This document shows, piece after piece, positions 1-8,960 of a stretch of 41,473 nt of DNA. Every line of letters starts with the position of its first letter. The stretch's first letter is position 1. The position numbers and the translations under genes are program-made. Origin of the DNA: Agmasoma carcini (nom. nud.) (lineage: Eukaryota; Microsporidia; Thelohaniidae); the NCBI GenBank assembly GCA_029232285.1, contig JAOXFI010000055.1, forward strand, positions 1 to 41,473, read 5' to 3'. A model generated the notes under the pieces. The model ran no database searches. It was not told the origin of the DNA and was given only the letters and a program-made list of their open reading frames with translations.

Positions 1-499
1 AATATTAAAATGTCAGAATAAGAATTAAATTGTTAACTGTTTCAATATAGCTGTAACAGTTTGATCTAAATTGCATAATATTGTTTCTTCTATTGTATTC
101 ATATAAAATCTCAATATATAAATGTTTAAATTAACTAAATATCAATACAAGGTATACAATACATGACCTCTATTCCTCTCATATATATTAATGCAATATT
201 TTTTTTATTTAAATCTTTTCCATAAATTTATGCACATGAAATTTCATAATAAATAAATTTATTTACGAAAATGCAAGATAATTTAATTATTACATATTCG
301 TGATTAACCATTATTTATAGCTTTAAAGCCTCATAATTGTCTAATCATAATATGTGATATATTAATAACATAAATTCATCTGGTATTGGTTCTTTATTCG
401 AATTGATCAAAAATCATATTAAAATGGCATATTTAAAGATTTAATCCAATATATAAAATGTTGATTTTAATAATTTTTCAAATCTCCTTTATAAAATTA

Positions 500-515
500 A
501 CAAAAATTTTTATCC
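500..515 (+). promoter_or_regulatory. AAAATTTT-type start-proximal element
   Basis: An A/T element of the form CAAAAATTTTTATCC directly precedes the ATG at 516. The same arrangement precedes most genes here (minus-strand starts at 4927, 9134 and 10866; plus-strand starts at 11565, 17806 and 20612). AAATTT-like signals close to the start codon are known in Microsporidia. It argues that translation of the first gene begins at 516 and not at the later GTG or ATG codons. Confidence 0.55.
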
Positions 516-602
516 ATGAAAAATAAAAAAATGATCTTCGGATTAGTTGCTCCTTTATCTTTTCTAAGTGTAGTTTTTTATTCGAAAGCTAGCTATAATT
601 AA
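516..602 (+). CDS. signal-peptide-like leader ORF ended by in-frame TAA
   Basis: This 28-codon ORF begins with the best-placed ATG of the region, next to the AAAATTTT element. It encodes a Lys-rich N-terminus (MKNKK) followed by a hydrophobic run (about residues 6-22) and a small-residue region (SKAS), which is the layout of a secretory signal peptide. It ends at TAA 600-602, in the same frame as the 438-codon ORF that follows at once. I read it as the true 5' end of that gene, separated by a stop codon through mutation, sequencing error or programmed readthrough. No intron with GT-AG ends removes the stop and keeps the frame. Confidence 0.5.
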   Translation: MKNKKMIFGLVAPLSFLSVVFYSKASYN

Positions 603-608
603 CAAAGT

Positions 609-1925
609 GTGGCAAATACTGCTAAAAATTTGTATGGAAATGAATTAACTTCATTTTCTACGTATTACACTGAAAGCAAAATATTTCAGATTCATAAAAT
701 CATTCATCAGAATTATTTGTCTCAGGAAATTGAAAAGGAAGAAGAATTCTTATTCAAAAATACATTAAATGATGTTTTTAATGATATAAAGTCAATTGGT
801 ACCGATGAATTAAAAAAAGAAGACATTTATAAGGTTATTAAAATGTCACTATTTGAATTATTTAAAATGTCTTTGTCTGAATACAAATTGCTTTCTCCGC
901 ATAAAGATTTTTTAACAGAAAATTTTTTTGAATATTTGAGTCTTATAGAAATGTTAGTTCAATTGATGATAAAAAATAATAAAGGAGAAGAGTTAAACTT
1001 ACAAGAGGATAAAGCTGATTTAACAGTTGATTTTATGTTTCCACATCTAATTTTATTGAATTTAAATGTATTTGAAATTGGGGAGAAATTATCAAAACTT
1101 AAAGCTAATAGTGATTTTGGCAATGCCAGAAATTTACTTTTTAAGAAACAAACAACTGAAGTTTTTTATAAGGATTTGGCAAGTCATAAAGATAGTTTCA
1201 TAGCTAAATATTTAAATACTGGCTTTGTTTTTGAATTTTTAAAGCTGATAAAAAATAATTGTCTTGAACCTGTATTAAATGAGTTAAGTATCATACAGAC
1301 ATGCTTTTATAGTCCAAATATTGATGAATTGAACAGGTTTGATATTTTCTTTAATGAATTTAAGGAAAATGCTTTAAAGCCACACAAATTTATATACAAT
1401 TTTTTAATGAAAAATAATAAAAATGAATTAGCTCAAAGGTTCGAGAATAGCAATACAGCCATAAAAGATATTCTTTATATGGATAAATTAAATTTAAAGG
1501 ATAAATATTTATACTTTAGATGTATTTTATACTCTGGTTATATTTCAGATAAACATTCTATAAATTTTCATGTGAATTTATCTGTGATTTGTAATTCTAT
1601 GTTTACAGAAGATGAATCTATTTATAAAATTAAAAAAGATGATTTTTTTAAAGAAAATATGGATTATCTTTACGATCAACGATTTTATTCTTATTACAAT
1701 AATCCCAAGAATAACGATGATGCTCTTGCTGTTGATATAGAAGCAACAATTAAAGATGTTGAGATAAATGGATCTAGTGATATTAAAAGTTTATTCTGTA
1801 TCGAAGAAATGAATTTCCTCATTGATAATTATACTTTGATATTACCCCCTTCATTTATAAAAGAGAATGATTTCATTGATGAATGTAGAAAAAATTTAGA
1901 AAGATTTAAGGATCGTAAAGTTTAA
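609..1925 (+). CDS. hypothetical protein, probably secreted, 5' end interrupted
   Basis: The open frame of about 440 codons runs from just after the TAA at 600-602 to TAA 1923-1925, which overlaps an AATAAA-like sequence. It has no nearby ATG (the first is codon 79, at 843), so position 609 is only a GTG convention. The natural start is probably 516, giving a signal-peptide-like leader. The product is rich in Lys, Asn, Phe, Leu and Glu, looks mainly alpha-helical, and has no transmembrane run after the leader and no motif I recognise. A reading frame this long in A+T-rich DNA is unlikely by chance, so it is or recently was a gene. Whether it is functional depends on the stop codon. No function can be assigned. 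Confidence 0.7.
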   Translation: MANTAKNLYGNELTSFSTYYTESKIFQIHKIIHQNYLSQEIEKEEEFLFKNTLNDVFNDIKSIGTDELKKEDIYKVIKMSLFELFKMSLSEYKLLSPHKDFLTENFFEYLSLIEMLVQLMIKNNKGEELNLQEDKADLTVDFMFPHLILLNLNVFEIGEKLSKLKANSDFGNARNLLFKKQTTEVFYKDLASHKDSFIAKYLNTGFVFEFLKLIKNNCLEPVLNELSIIQTCFYSPNIDELNRFDIFFNEFKENALKPHKFIYNFLMKNNKNELAQRFENSNTAIKDILYMDKLNLKDKYLYFRCILYSGYISDKHSINFHVNLSVICNSMFTEDESIYKIKKDDFFKENMDYLYDQRFYSYYNNPKNNDDALAVDIEATIKDVEINGSSDIKSLFCIEEMNFLIDNYTLILPPSFIKENDFIDECRKNLERFKDRKV

Positions 1926-2941
1926 TAAAATTATTTATATTTATAGACATTAATATATTTTTTTTTTTATTTACTTAATTTTGATAAACTGCAAAAGTAT
2001 AAGCATCAATATGGCGCAGAGTATAATAATGGGTTTTATTTATCAAAAATAAAAGTCTTAAAGTGGTATTGATTGTCAAGCTTTCCGTTTATTTCTACAA
2101 AGAAGCTGAAGCTTTAGTAAACTTACTAAATACAAACGAATAAGCGAAAGTTTCTAAAATCAAAATTGGATAAAGAAAGAACGGTTAAAGGAGGGATAAT
2201 CAACATAATTTTATCGTGTTTTGATAAAATGCAATATAAAAACTTGTTTTCATGCCCTCATAGATGGTGACATTAATACTTTAAATACACACACTATATT
2301 GTAGATGGTTTTATGACTATTAAATACACCAATCAAATCATTTTATAGGGAAGTTCCACTTCCTTGCCAATGGAAGACTGTCTGTCTATAGACTCTATTT
2401 TTTTCATATATTGAACAAGGTTATTAATATGTCATATAACATTATTTCAGTAATTTCTTGTTATAAATCAATTATAAGGTGATTTCAATGTTTTAATTTG
2501 TGATTCATCGAAGTGATGTGATCATTTTCTAATAAAAAAATAATTTATAAATAAAGAATTAAAATTTGTATGCTAAGTATAAAGCAAAATATTTATTTAC
2601 AATATTTTTAAATCTTTACTATTACCTATAGTCAAATATAAAAATTTAAGAGCATCTTACAAACAATAAATAAAAACAAACTAACTAATCTAATTATAAA
2701 ATATAAGATACTACAAATATATATTATTGTTGTTAGTTAGAAAGATTATGAGATATTTCAATTGATTAAGTCTTAGCTATAAATATCACCTTACCCTTAA
2801 AGGTATATGCAATGAGAAGACTGGCAGTATAAATAAACAAATTTATACCAATGTTTACAACAATTATAATTGAATCAAGTGTTATTTTATATATCTAAAC
2901 TAATTTACTAAGTTAAATTTAACGAATTTTTTTAAATAATT
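1926..2941. other. intergenic, mostly A+T-rich; holds a diverged repeat copy
   Basis: There is no convincing coding sequence. The recognisable content is the diverged repeat at about 2090-2400. The rest is low-complexity A/T sequence separating the plus-strand gene ending at 1925 from the minus-strand gene ending at 2942, a tail-to-tail arrangement. Confidence 0.5.
2090..2400 (-). repeat. diverged inverted copy of the 6.8-7.4 kb insertion
   Basis: Read on the plus strand, this segment matches the reverse complement of about 6930-7220 in blocks: AGATGGTGACA near 2263, an AAGT-CCACTT-CCTTGCCAATGGAAG block near 2350 and a TGTCTGTCTAT block near 2380, with an AAAAACTTG..TCATG block near 2238. 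Order and spacing are roughly preserved, so this is a second, more decayed copy of the same dispersed element in opposite orientation. The limits are approximate. Confidence 0.55.
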
Positions 2942-4927
2942 TCATTTTTTTTCTTCCTTCTTTTTATTATTTTTTTCACTTTCTTTCTTAACATGGGAAG
3001 GATTAGCTTTAGCATACAAAGGATCAGCATAGTTATAATAAAATTCATAATTTGGAAAATCATATCCTTGCATGTCATCATATAAAAAACCAGGATTGTT
3101 TGTAAACTGATTTGGATGAGGATATTTATCATTTATAAGATTATTTGCAGGATTAACAAATTTTGGAGGTGCTCCTATTATAAAATTTGATTCATGTGAT
3201 GTGCTGCTATAATCAGATTTTATATTTTTTCTTTGTTTTGGACAATTAAAATTAGGTTGTGTGCGATTTATCTGTCTTGGATCATTGATTTCTGCCTGTG
3301 TATGACCAGGTTTGGTATAATCGGATTGAGAGCGAGTTAATTGTCTTGGATTGCTAAAATCTGCTTGTGGATGGATAGAATTAACATAATCATTTTGTGA
3401 ACGATTTATCTGTCTTGGATTGCTAAAATCTGCTTGTGGGTGGCTAGAATTAACATAATCAGACTGAGATCGATTCAAATGTCTTGGATTGTTAAAATCC
3501 ATAGAATGACTGCCTGGATTGGTGTAATCAGATTGTGAACGATTCAACTGCCTTGGATTGCTAAAATCCATAGAATGACTATTAGTATTGGTATAGTCAG
3601 ATTGTGAACGATTCATTTGTCTTGGATTGGTGAATTCTGGTGTTTGATTTATTCTTTTTAAATTGTTAAACTCTGCATGTGGTTGATTTATAAAATTAAA
3701 TTCTGATTGTGGATGATTAATCTGTCTTGTATTATTAAACTCAGCATGCGAACTATTATTTCTTGAATTAAAACGTTGACTTTCACTATCATACATATAA
3801 CTACCATAAAATGGATACTGAGTAGGCGCTGTATAAGTATTATCTTGAGAAGAAGCATTATATCTTGAATACATATTATTATTATATCTTGCAACTTCAA
3901 TAGGATTATATCTTTTATCCTCATATTGAATCTGATTAGGTAATGAATATCCAATATCTTGCTGTGTATTATTAATTATCTTCTTATCATAATTTAAATT
4001 TTGTTTTCTATCTGAAGATGAAAAAAAATCAGAATTCACATTACAAGATTTAGTAAAGCTATGATCTACAGTATCATCTAATATAAAATTGCCTTTCTCC
4101 GCTTCATCTAACTCAAAACCAGCTTCTAATGCTACGGTTTCAATGTATTTCGAAAGAAATGATTTTAGCTTAAATGAATTAGAGCAAAACTCTGAAAATG
4201 ATGTTAAAGCGCACTCAACAGCATTAAATAATATTATTAAAGGATCAATATCAGAGTCTATAGCATATACTTTGAAGTAATTAAGTATAAAATCTATAAC
4301 TAACTTAATATATGAAGTTTCTTTAAATTTTAAAAACTTTTTTTCTTTGTAGTTATTTTCATCATTCCCAATTTTAAAAAGATTATCAAACATAGATGAA
4401 ACCTTGTCATAATCAAGTTCATAGTCTTCTTTATAGTTGTAAGACTGTAGTTTAAAGACAGAAATTAATCTTTGACTATTTTCAATATTACATTTATTTT
4501 TAGTCGTAGAACTTAAGTCTTGATTGTTTGACTCATCACTAATAATGTATTTTTTATCTTTTAGGCTTAAGACCTTTAAATTTATGTTAACATTTTCTAT
4601 TTCTTCAATGTAGATCAAGAAAAAGATCAAATTTAAGAATTTTTGATCCTTTTTCTTTTGTTTTGAGCTAAAATCAACCAAATTTTCAAATTCAAATAAA
4701 AATTTACGTTTTTTCTTTAAGTTAATTTTTTTGTATACACCCTGATAAACAAAAAAATTTTCAATTTTTAAGGGACGAGGTGCAATTGTCTTGGTGACCT
4801 CTAAAAAAGGATCATCCAAGTCATATTCGTCTTGTTTTCTACGTCTTGATGTCTTTACTCTTGGATTAACATCTACTTCCTTGGGTTCAAATAAATCAAA
4901 TGTTATCTCCATGTCTGGTTCAGTCAT
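2942..4927 (-). CDS. HPC2: Hpc2/ubinuclein-like HIR histone chaperone subunit
   Basis: The 661-residue protein starts at an ATG preceded by an AAATTTAAAAAAATTTTATC element. Residues 33-63 carry DEYDLDDPF, a Pro-containing linker, then FFVYQG. This is the pattern of the HUN/HRD segment of Hpc2 and ubinucleins (a YD..DPFIDD-type acidic motif followed by an F-aromatic-V-Y-x-G strand), which binds Hir1/HIRA and histone H3-H4. A helical middle (about 195-265) follows. Residues 394-560 are degenerate tandem repeats built on NPRQ-NRSQSDY, and the tail is Lys/Glu-rich. The expected role is replication-independent H3-H4 deposition in the nucleus. The second acidic Asp of the classic motif is replaced (FLEV). 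Identification rests on this one short domain, so other chromatin-associated proteins remain possible. Confidence 0.6.
   Translation of the reverse strand: MTEPDMEITFDLFEPKEVDVNPRVKTSRRRKQDEYDLDDPFLEVTKTIAPRPLKIENFFVYQGVYKKINLKKKRKFLFEFENLVDFSSKQKKKDQKFLNLIFFLIYIEEIENVNINLKVLSLKDKKYIISDESNNQDLSSTTKNKCNIENSQRLISVFKLQSYNYKEDYELDYDKVSSMFDNLFKIGNDENNYKEKKFLKFKETSYIKLVIDFILNYFKVYAIDSDIDPLIILFNAVECALTSFSEFCSNSFKLKSFLSKYIETVALEAGFELDEAEKGNFILDDTVDHSFTKSCNVNSDFFSSSDRKQNLNYDKKIINNTQQDIGYSLPNQIQYEDKRYNPIEVARYNNNMYSRYNASSQDNTYTAPTQYPFYGSYMYDSESQRFNSRNNSSHAEFNNTRQINHPQSEFNFINQPHAEFNNLKRINQTPEFTNPRQMNRSQSDYTNTNSHSMDFSNPRQLNRSQSDYTNPGSHSMDFNNPRHLNRSQSDYVNSSHPQADFSNPRQINRSQNDYVNSIHPQADFSNPRQLTRSQSDYTKPGHTQAEINDPRQINRTQPNFNCPKQRKNIKSDYSSTSHESNFIIGAPPKFVNPANNLINDKYPHPNQFTNNPGFLYDDMQGYDFPNYEFYYNYADPLYAKANPSHVKKESEKNNKKKEEKK
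3248..3748 (-). repeat. coding tandem repeats in the HPC2-like tail
   Basis: About six degenerate units of 24-27 codons, each containing a form of DF-NPRQ-NRSQSDY-N followed by a short His/Gln/Gly spacer, span residues 394-560. Sequence is conserved at protein and DNA level (recurring TGTCTTGGATT on the plus strand). Such arrays change copy number by slippage or recombination. The units are polar and probably disordered. Confidence 0.75.
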
Positions 4928-4948
4928 GATAAAATTTTTTTAAATTTT
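4928..4948 (-). promoter_or_regulatory. AAATTTAAAAAAATTTTATC element upstream of HPC2-like start
   Basis: On the minus strand an A-tract/T-tract element ends ATC immediately before the ATG at 4927, matching the start-proximal element of the other genes in the window. Confidence 0.55.
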
Positions 4949-5322
4949 CTAGAAATATTTGAAAATTATAGAATATATGACTTGACAAGATTATGATAAA
5001 ATATACTATTGGTTGTTGATCAAAACATATAATAGGTTAATTAACTATGTTGTTATATTTGATATAAAAATAATAATGAATATAGATTTCAATATTAAAT
5101 ATTCTTTAGAATTATAAGATTTATTTATTGGTACTTAAATACAGAATAATATTGTTAAAAATATATAAAATTATAACATTTAAGCGAATAAGTATGTTAT
5201 ATTTGATCAATAGACCATAATTTTACATTAATTAGTCATAAATTTTAATAATTGGTTTATTTAGTAAAAATATTATTTGACACTTTTTTAAAAATCAATT
5301 TATAATTATTTTATTGATATAA

Positions 5323-5465
5323 TATACTAACTAACCTAATATATTGACTAACTAATTTTGAATATAACTGAATAACTAACCAATATATAACTGACCTAAC
5401 ATATAATTAACTAATATATAACTGACTAACTAACCTAACATATAATTGACTAACTAATATTTTTT
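5323..5465. repeat. TAACTAACC-type short tandem repeats
   Basis: Degenerate units such as TAACTAACCTAATATAT and GACTAACTAATATATAAC recur through this stretch. It lies between the divergent starts of the HPC2-like gene and the DSK2 gene. The remaining intergenic DNA (4949-5322) is A/T-rich without visible features. Confidence 0.65.
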
Positions 5466-5617
5466 ATATTGTTTATAAACAAATTCTATAATAATAAGCT
5501 ACCAATCACAAACAATATGAAACACACAATCAATATTACATGAAACACACAATCAACAGATTTATTTTCTCCTTTTTCATTCTAAAATTTTATATAAGCA
5601 AAAACATTTTTACCCAC

Positions 5618-6373
5618 ATGAAGATAAAAATACACCTTTGCTATTTAAATAAGAAAGAAACCATAGATTTTGATATTACAGAACCTCTTAGCAACTTAAA
5701 GGATTTAATCTACACCACCTACCAAATACCTTCTTCTCAACAAAGACTCATGATCCATAACAGAACAATATCAACAGACTTCAAAAGTTTGGATGAACTG
5801 GGGTTTGAAAATAACATAGAAGTATCAATCTCTAAGCAAAAAGTATTTGAAGGCAAATCAGAAATGGGTCTGAATAGTCTTATGGAAAGTCCAATGTTAA
5901 AAAGTTTTCTAAAAAGTCCATCAACTAGAGAAATTATGAAAAATATGGTTGGTGAGAATGACTCTCTTAAAATGGTATTCAATAGTTCAGAATTTAAAGA
6001 TGAACTAGAAAAACTAAGTGGTGAACCTGGTTATATGGATCAGCAGATGAGAAATGCTGATATAGCCATGTCTAAGCTTGAGAATATGCCTGGGGGTATC
6101 AATATGATGTCTTCACTTACTAAAGACTTAAATAGTAGCCCAATGTTAGGGCTAAAAGTAGATAAAAAATACGATACTGGGTGTAAAATTACAAAAACAA
6201 CCAAAAGTAGCATACCAGGAGTATGCAAGAGAAATTCACTTATAGAATTTGGTCCTCAGTTGCAAGAGATGAGATCTCAAGGATTTTCGGATACTAAGAA
6301 GAATCTTGAGATGCTTAAAAGAACTAGTGGTGATGTTGATCAAGCAGTGTTTTTAATTTTGGATGAAGAATAA
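5618..6373 (+). CDS. DSK2: Dsk2/ubiquilin-type ubiquitin receptor
   Basis: The frame is open from 5540, but the ATG at 5618 (preceded by TTTTTACCCAC, a CCC-type microsporidian signal) begins exactly at the ubiquitin-like fold, giving 251 residues. Residues 1-75 form the UBL domain (MKIKIHL start, hydrophobic patch region QQRLMIHN). Residues about 88-165 resemble an STI1 chaperone-binding region (Met-rich, LMESPMLKSFLKSP and NPMG-like helices). Residues about 212-250 form a UBA domain with QLQEMRSQGF and a terminal AVFLIL helix. This UBL-STI1-UBA order defines Dsk2/ubiquilin, which carries ubiquitylated or misfolded proteins to the proteasome. The protein is shorter than yeast Dsk2 because linkers are reduced, as is usual in microsporidia. 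Confidence 0.88.
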   Translation: MKIKIHLCYLNKKETIDFDITEPLSNLKDLIYTTYQIPSSQQRLMIHNRTISTDFKSLDELGFENNIEVSISKQKVFEGKSEMGLNSLMESPMLKSFLKSPSTREIMKNMVGENDSLKMVFNSSEFKDELEKLSGEPGYMDQQMRNADIAMSKLENMPGGINMMSSLTKDLNSSPMLGLKVDKKYDTGCKITKTTKSSIPGVCKRNSLIEFGPQLQEMRSQGFSDTKKNLEMLKRTSGDVDQAVFLILDEE

Positions 6374-6504
6374 AAATATTGAAATACTTTTATTTATTAG
6401 TTAATCTATTATTAATTATGGATTTATGTAATGTAGTATGATTATAAATTTTGATATATTTATATGAGTGATCAATACATAAAATTTGATTTATTACTGA
6501 TTAG

Positions 6505-6791
6505 TTAGTATAATATGATTAGTCAGATGGTCAATCATGGTCAGAGTGGTTCAGATAGTCAATTTAGTCAGATAGTCAGGCATAATCAAATAGTTTTCTA
6601 ATTTAGGGTTAGTTAAAAGGTCAAATAGTGATTTATGTCAAGATTAATCAAATTATTTAGTATGATATGATTAGTCAGACAAGGTCAAATAGTAAGCCAT
6701 GTCAAGGTTATTCAGTTTAGTCAGAAGGTCAGATGCTATGATAGTCAGACATAGTCAAACATAGTCAGCCATGGTCGATCATGATCATTCA
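6505..6791. repeat. GTCA-rich degenerate tandem array, left part
   Basis: Short units built on (A)GTCAGATAGTCA, TGGTCA and AAGGTCAAATAGT follow one another. The same unit type resumes at 7383 after the GC-richer block, so the block appears inserted into one array. Confidence 0.7.
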
Positions 6792-7379
6792 ACTCTGTGA
6801 TGAGTCCAGATCTCCACGTGCTGCAGAGTGTTAACGTTGGAAACAGTGGCTAATTGGGCTAAAACAAGTTAAAGCCTGCCAGGAGCTAAATCAGGGGGCC
6901 TTAGGGATACGGATAACCTTATTCACTCTGGCAAACTGGTTTGCGATCGATAGACAGACACCTCTTTTCTATTGGCAGGAAAGTGCCACTTTGGGATCTC
7001 GAAGATTAAGCTGGTTGTTGTGTGTAATAGCACTAAGCCCAGCTACAACAACATCCTATCGTATACTGTCACCATCTAAGATGGTTTAAGATTTCATGAC
7101 AATCAAGTTTTTCTATTGCTTTTTACCAACCACGAATAGTGTATGGTCATTAATATCTGTTTTCGTCTTTTCTATATTTTATTATTTTGTTTGATTTAGT
7201 AGTTTTTACTGGCAGGTTCGGCTTTTCTGTTATGATAAGTTTGTTGATAATTATGATTCTTTGTGAATATTAGCGAGGAGGTTTCCTTTCGATACTATTT
7301 TGTGCTGTTTGTGTTTTTTCTTTTTTCATACTTTTGTCTAAGCAAGCATATTGGACAAATAAAATTTTATATTATTATC
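6792..7379 (+). mobile_element. SINE-like or truncated LINE-like insertion
   Basis: A block of about 590 bp, clearly more G+C-rich than its surroundings, interrupts a GTCA repeat array. The 8-mer ATCATTCA lies on both sides (6784-6791 and 7380-7387), a possible target-site duplication. The right end has AATAAAATTTTATATTATTATC, which looks like a 3' simple-repeat tail of a non-LTR retroposon. TGGCTAATTGGG (near 6850) resembles a pol III A box, and GGTTTGCGATC (near 6939) is a poor B box. There is no ORF. A decayed inverted relative lies at 2090-2400. Alternatives are an unrecognised structured RNA gene or a 3' fragment of a larger element. Confidence 0.5.
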
Positions 7380-7382
7380 ATC

Positions 7383-7470
7383 ATTCATGGTCAGTAATGG
7401 TCAAATAGTAAGCCATGTCAAGGTTAGTAAGCCATGTCAAAATTAGTCAATCATGTCAAGATTTGTCAAT
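7383..7470. repeat. GTCA-rich degenerate tandem array, right part
   Basis: Units such as ATGGTCAGTAATGGTCAAATAGTAAGCCATGTCAA continue the pattern seen at 6505-6791. Confidence 0.65.
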
Positions 7471-7514
7471 ATTTTTAAATAAAACATCATAAAAATTTAT
7501 GTATCATTTTTTTA

Positions 7515-8684
7515 TTAATGTTTATGTTCTATTAAAATTCCAAATAAAGTAGTAATAAATACAAATATGCCATATAGAAATGATAAATACCCCATTATCA
7601 CTAAAAATACTGATCTTTCTATTTCTAAATTCATATAAAACAAAGATGGAAGAATTAAGCTCATAAATGTACTTGCTGTAGCTCCAATCAAAGAATATAC
7701 CAAACCTAGATCTACTCCTGATACTGCAATCATATAACTAATTACTAATATCATTGATGTAACTGAGAAATGTAAAAAATCGTAGGCTCTGCTTTTTGTT
7801 GTAATTGATATTAAATTAAACAAATATTGCCTACATGGAGCTACTTGTAAAGGATAAGAAACACCCATTACAACTATGTATAAAGCTCTAGTTATTGTTG
7901 CTAGATTATCATTAGGATAGTTTTCTAATATATTATCGGTACTTTTAGACCCATATATCAAATAGTTAGATAGACCAAAGCTTATATATAAAACAAAGGC
8001 AGTAGATGCTACATAATATATTAGTTTTTTCATTCTACTGTAGCTGTTGTCCTCCATTTCTGAATTGACAGCAAAAATATTTTGATGGCAAGTGAAAGAA
8101 TAAATTATTTTTGAAAAGCCACTTAACCAATATACGTTCATAGGTAGATATAGAGCTATATCAGCATCTGTAACTATTTTTTGAGAGTATCTGTAGATAG
8201 AGCCTATGATTACTATTACTATAGCTAGTACACCAGCAAAAGAAGTGTATTTTAGTTTATCTAATTTATATAAGTAGGTTGAAGGACCTATGATTAGTAG
8301 AAATATAAGAAGAGATATTGCAGGATTGCTTAAGAAGGTTTTTCTTTGAAGGATGGTGTCTATTAATGGAGGTAATAGTTGGCTAGTGATGATCATGTAT
8401 GAACATGAGACGCCGAAGCATTTTAGGAAAACAGCTAAGTCAACAAAAAATTTGGTATATGGGACCGATAGACTAGCTAGTTTACTTAGATCTGCAGTAC
8501 GACCTATGTCTTGTGAACATATGACTAATAGAATTAGACCTATTGAAGCGAATAAGCCACTTAAGATGGTTAGAGATATTGTAGTTACTATTCCATAGGT
8601 AGCAAATAGATGTGGAAAGCTTAGAACACCACTGCCTATACTTGTTTTAAGTAAATTTACATATGCTCCAGCCATGGTTTTCAT
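7515..8684 (-). CDS. AAAP-family amino-acid transporter
   Basis: The 389-residue protein begins MKTMAGAYVNLLKTSIGSGVLSFP, the family signature of the first transmembrane helix of the amino acid/auxin permease (SLC32/36/38, yeast AVT) group. About 11 hydrophobic helices follow to the C-terminus. A mid-protein stretch after the fifth helix has the expected polar residues (FSKIIYSFTCHQNIFAVNSEMED, read in two halves), matching the conserved cytosolic loop FAFxCHxxxxPIYxEL. It should move neutral amino acids across the plasma or an internal membrane, consistent with dependence on host nutrients. A second in-frame ATG lies three codons downstream and could be the real start. The substrate cannot be told from sequence. 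Confidence 0.88.
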   Translation of the reverse strand: MKTMAGAYVNLLKTSIGSGVLSFPHLFATYGIVTTISLTILSGLFASIGLILLVICSQDIGRTADLSKLASLSVPYTKFFVDLAVFLKCFGVSCSYMIITSQLLPPLIDTILQRKTFLSNPAISLLIFLLIIGPSTYLYKLDKLKYTSFAGVLAIVIVIIGSIYRYSQKIVTDADIALYLPMNVYWLSGFSKIIYSFTCHQNIFAVNSEMEDNSYSRMKKLIYYVASTAFVLYISFGLSNYLIYGSKSTDNILENYPNDNLATITRALYIVVMGVSYPLQVAPCRQYLFNLISITTKSRAYDFLHFSVTSMILVISYMIAVSGVDLGLVYSLIGATASTFMSLILPSLFYMNLEIERSVFLVIMGYLSFLYGIFVFITTLFGILIEHKH

Positions 8685-8759
8685 GTTTATGTTGATAAAG
8701 TTGAATTTTTAAAAATTGTTTCATAATTATCAACAAAATGAAAATAAACAAATTGTATT

Positions 8760-8942
8760 TTGAAAGAGATAAAAAAACATAAAAATAAATATAACAAATA
8801 TTATAATAAATATTAGTAATAAATATAATAATAATAATGAATATAATTATTATATTGATCAATAATAATATTATATTACCTTTATATTAATAATATATCA
8901 ATAGTAATATTATATTAACATTATATTAATAATTTTTTTATA
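8760..8942. repeat. AAT/ATT microsatellite-like tract
   Basis: Interrupted runs of AATAAT, ATTATT and TTATATTAATAA fill the space between the transporter start and the Dad4-like gene. Nothing else is visible. Confidence 0.6.
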
Positions 8943-8960
8943 AAAAAATAATCAATTTTA

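Noticed and set aside
25..102. 25-codon minus-strand ORF (starts MNTIEETILCNLDQTV) at the window edge
   Set aside because: Its start lacks the typical element and the peptide is too short to judge; it could be a fragment of a gene outside the window but cannot be supported.
570..607. Possible short intron removing the TAA at 600-602 (GTAGTT ... TTAACAAAG)
   Set aside because: Removal of 38 bases shifts the frame and gives an immediate stop; no other GT-AG pair restores the frame.
5540..5617. Upstream in-frame extension of DSK2 (MKHTINRFIF...)
   Set aside because: The ubiquitin-like domain starts at the ATG at 5618, which has a CCC-type signal; the hydrophobic extension does not fit a cytosolic receptor.
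6794..6842. Hammerhead-ribozyme-like TGATGAGTCC ... GGAAAC
   Set aside because: The core base before UGAUGA is G rather than C and no stem II joins the two parts, so the fold is not supported.
6845..6950. tRNA gene in the GC-richer block
   Set aside because: An A-box-like sequence is present but the B box is poor, too distant, and no cloverleaf can be drawn.
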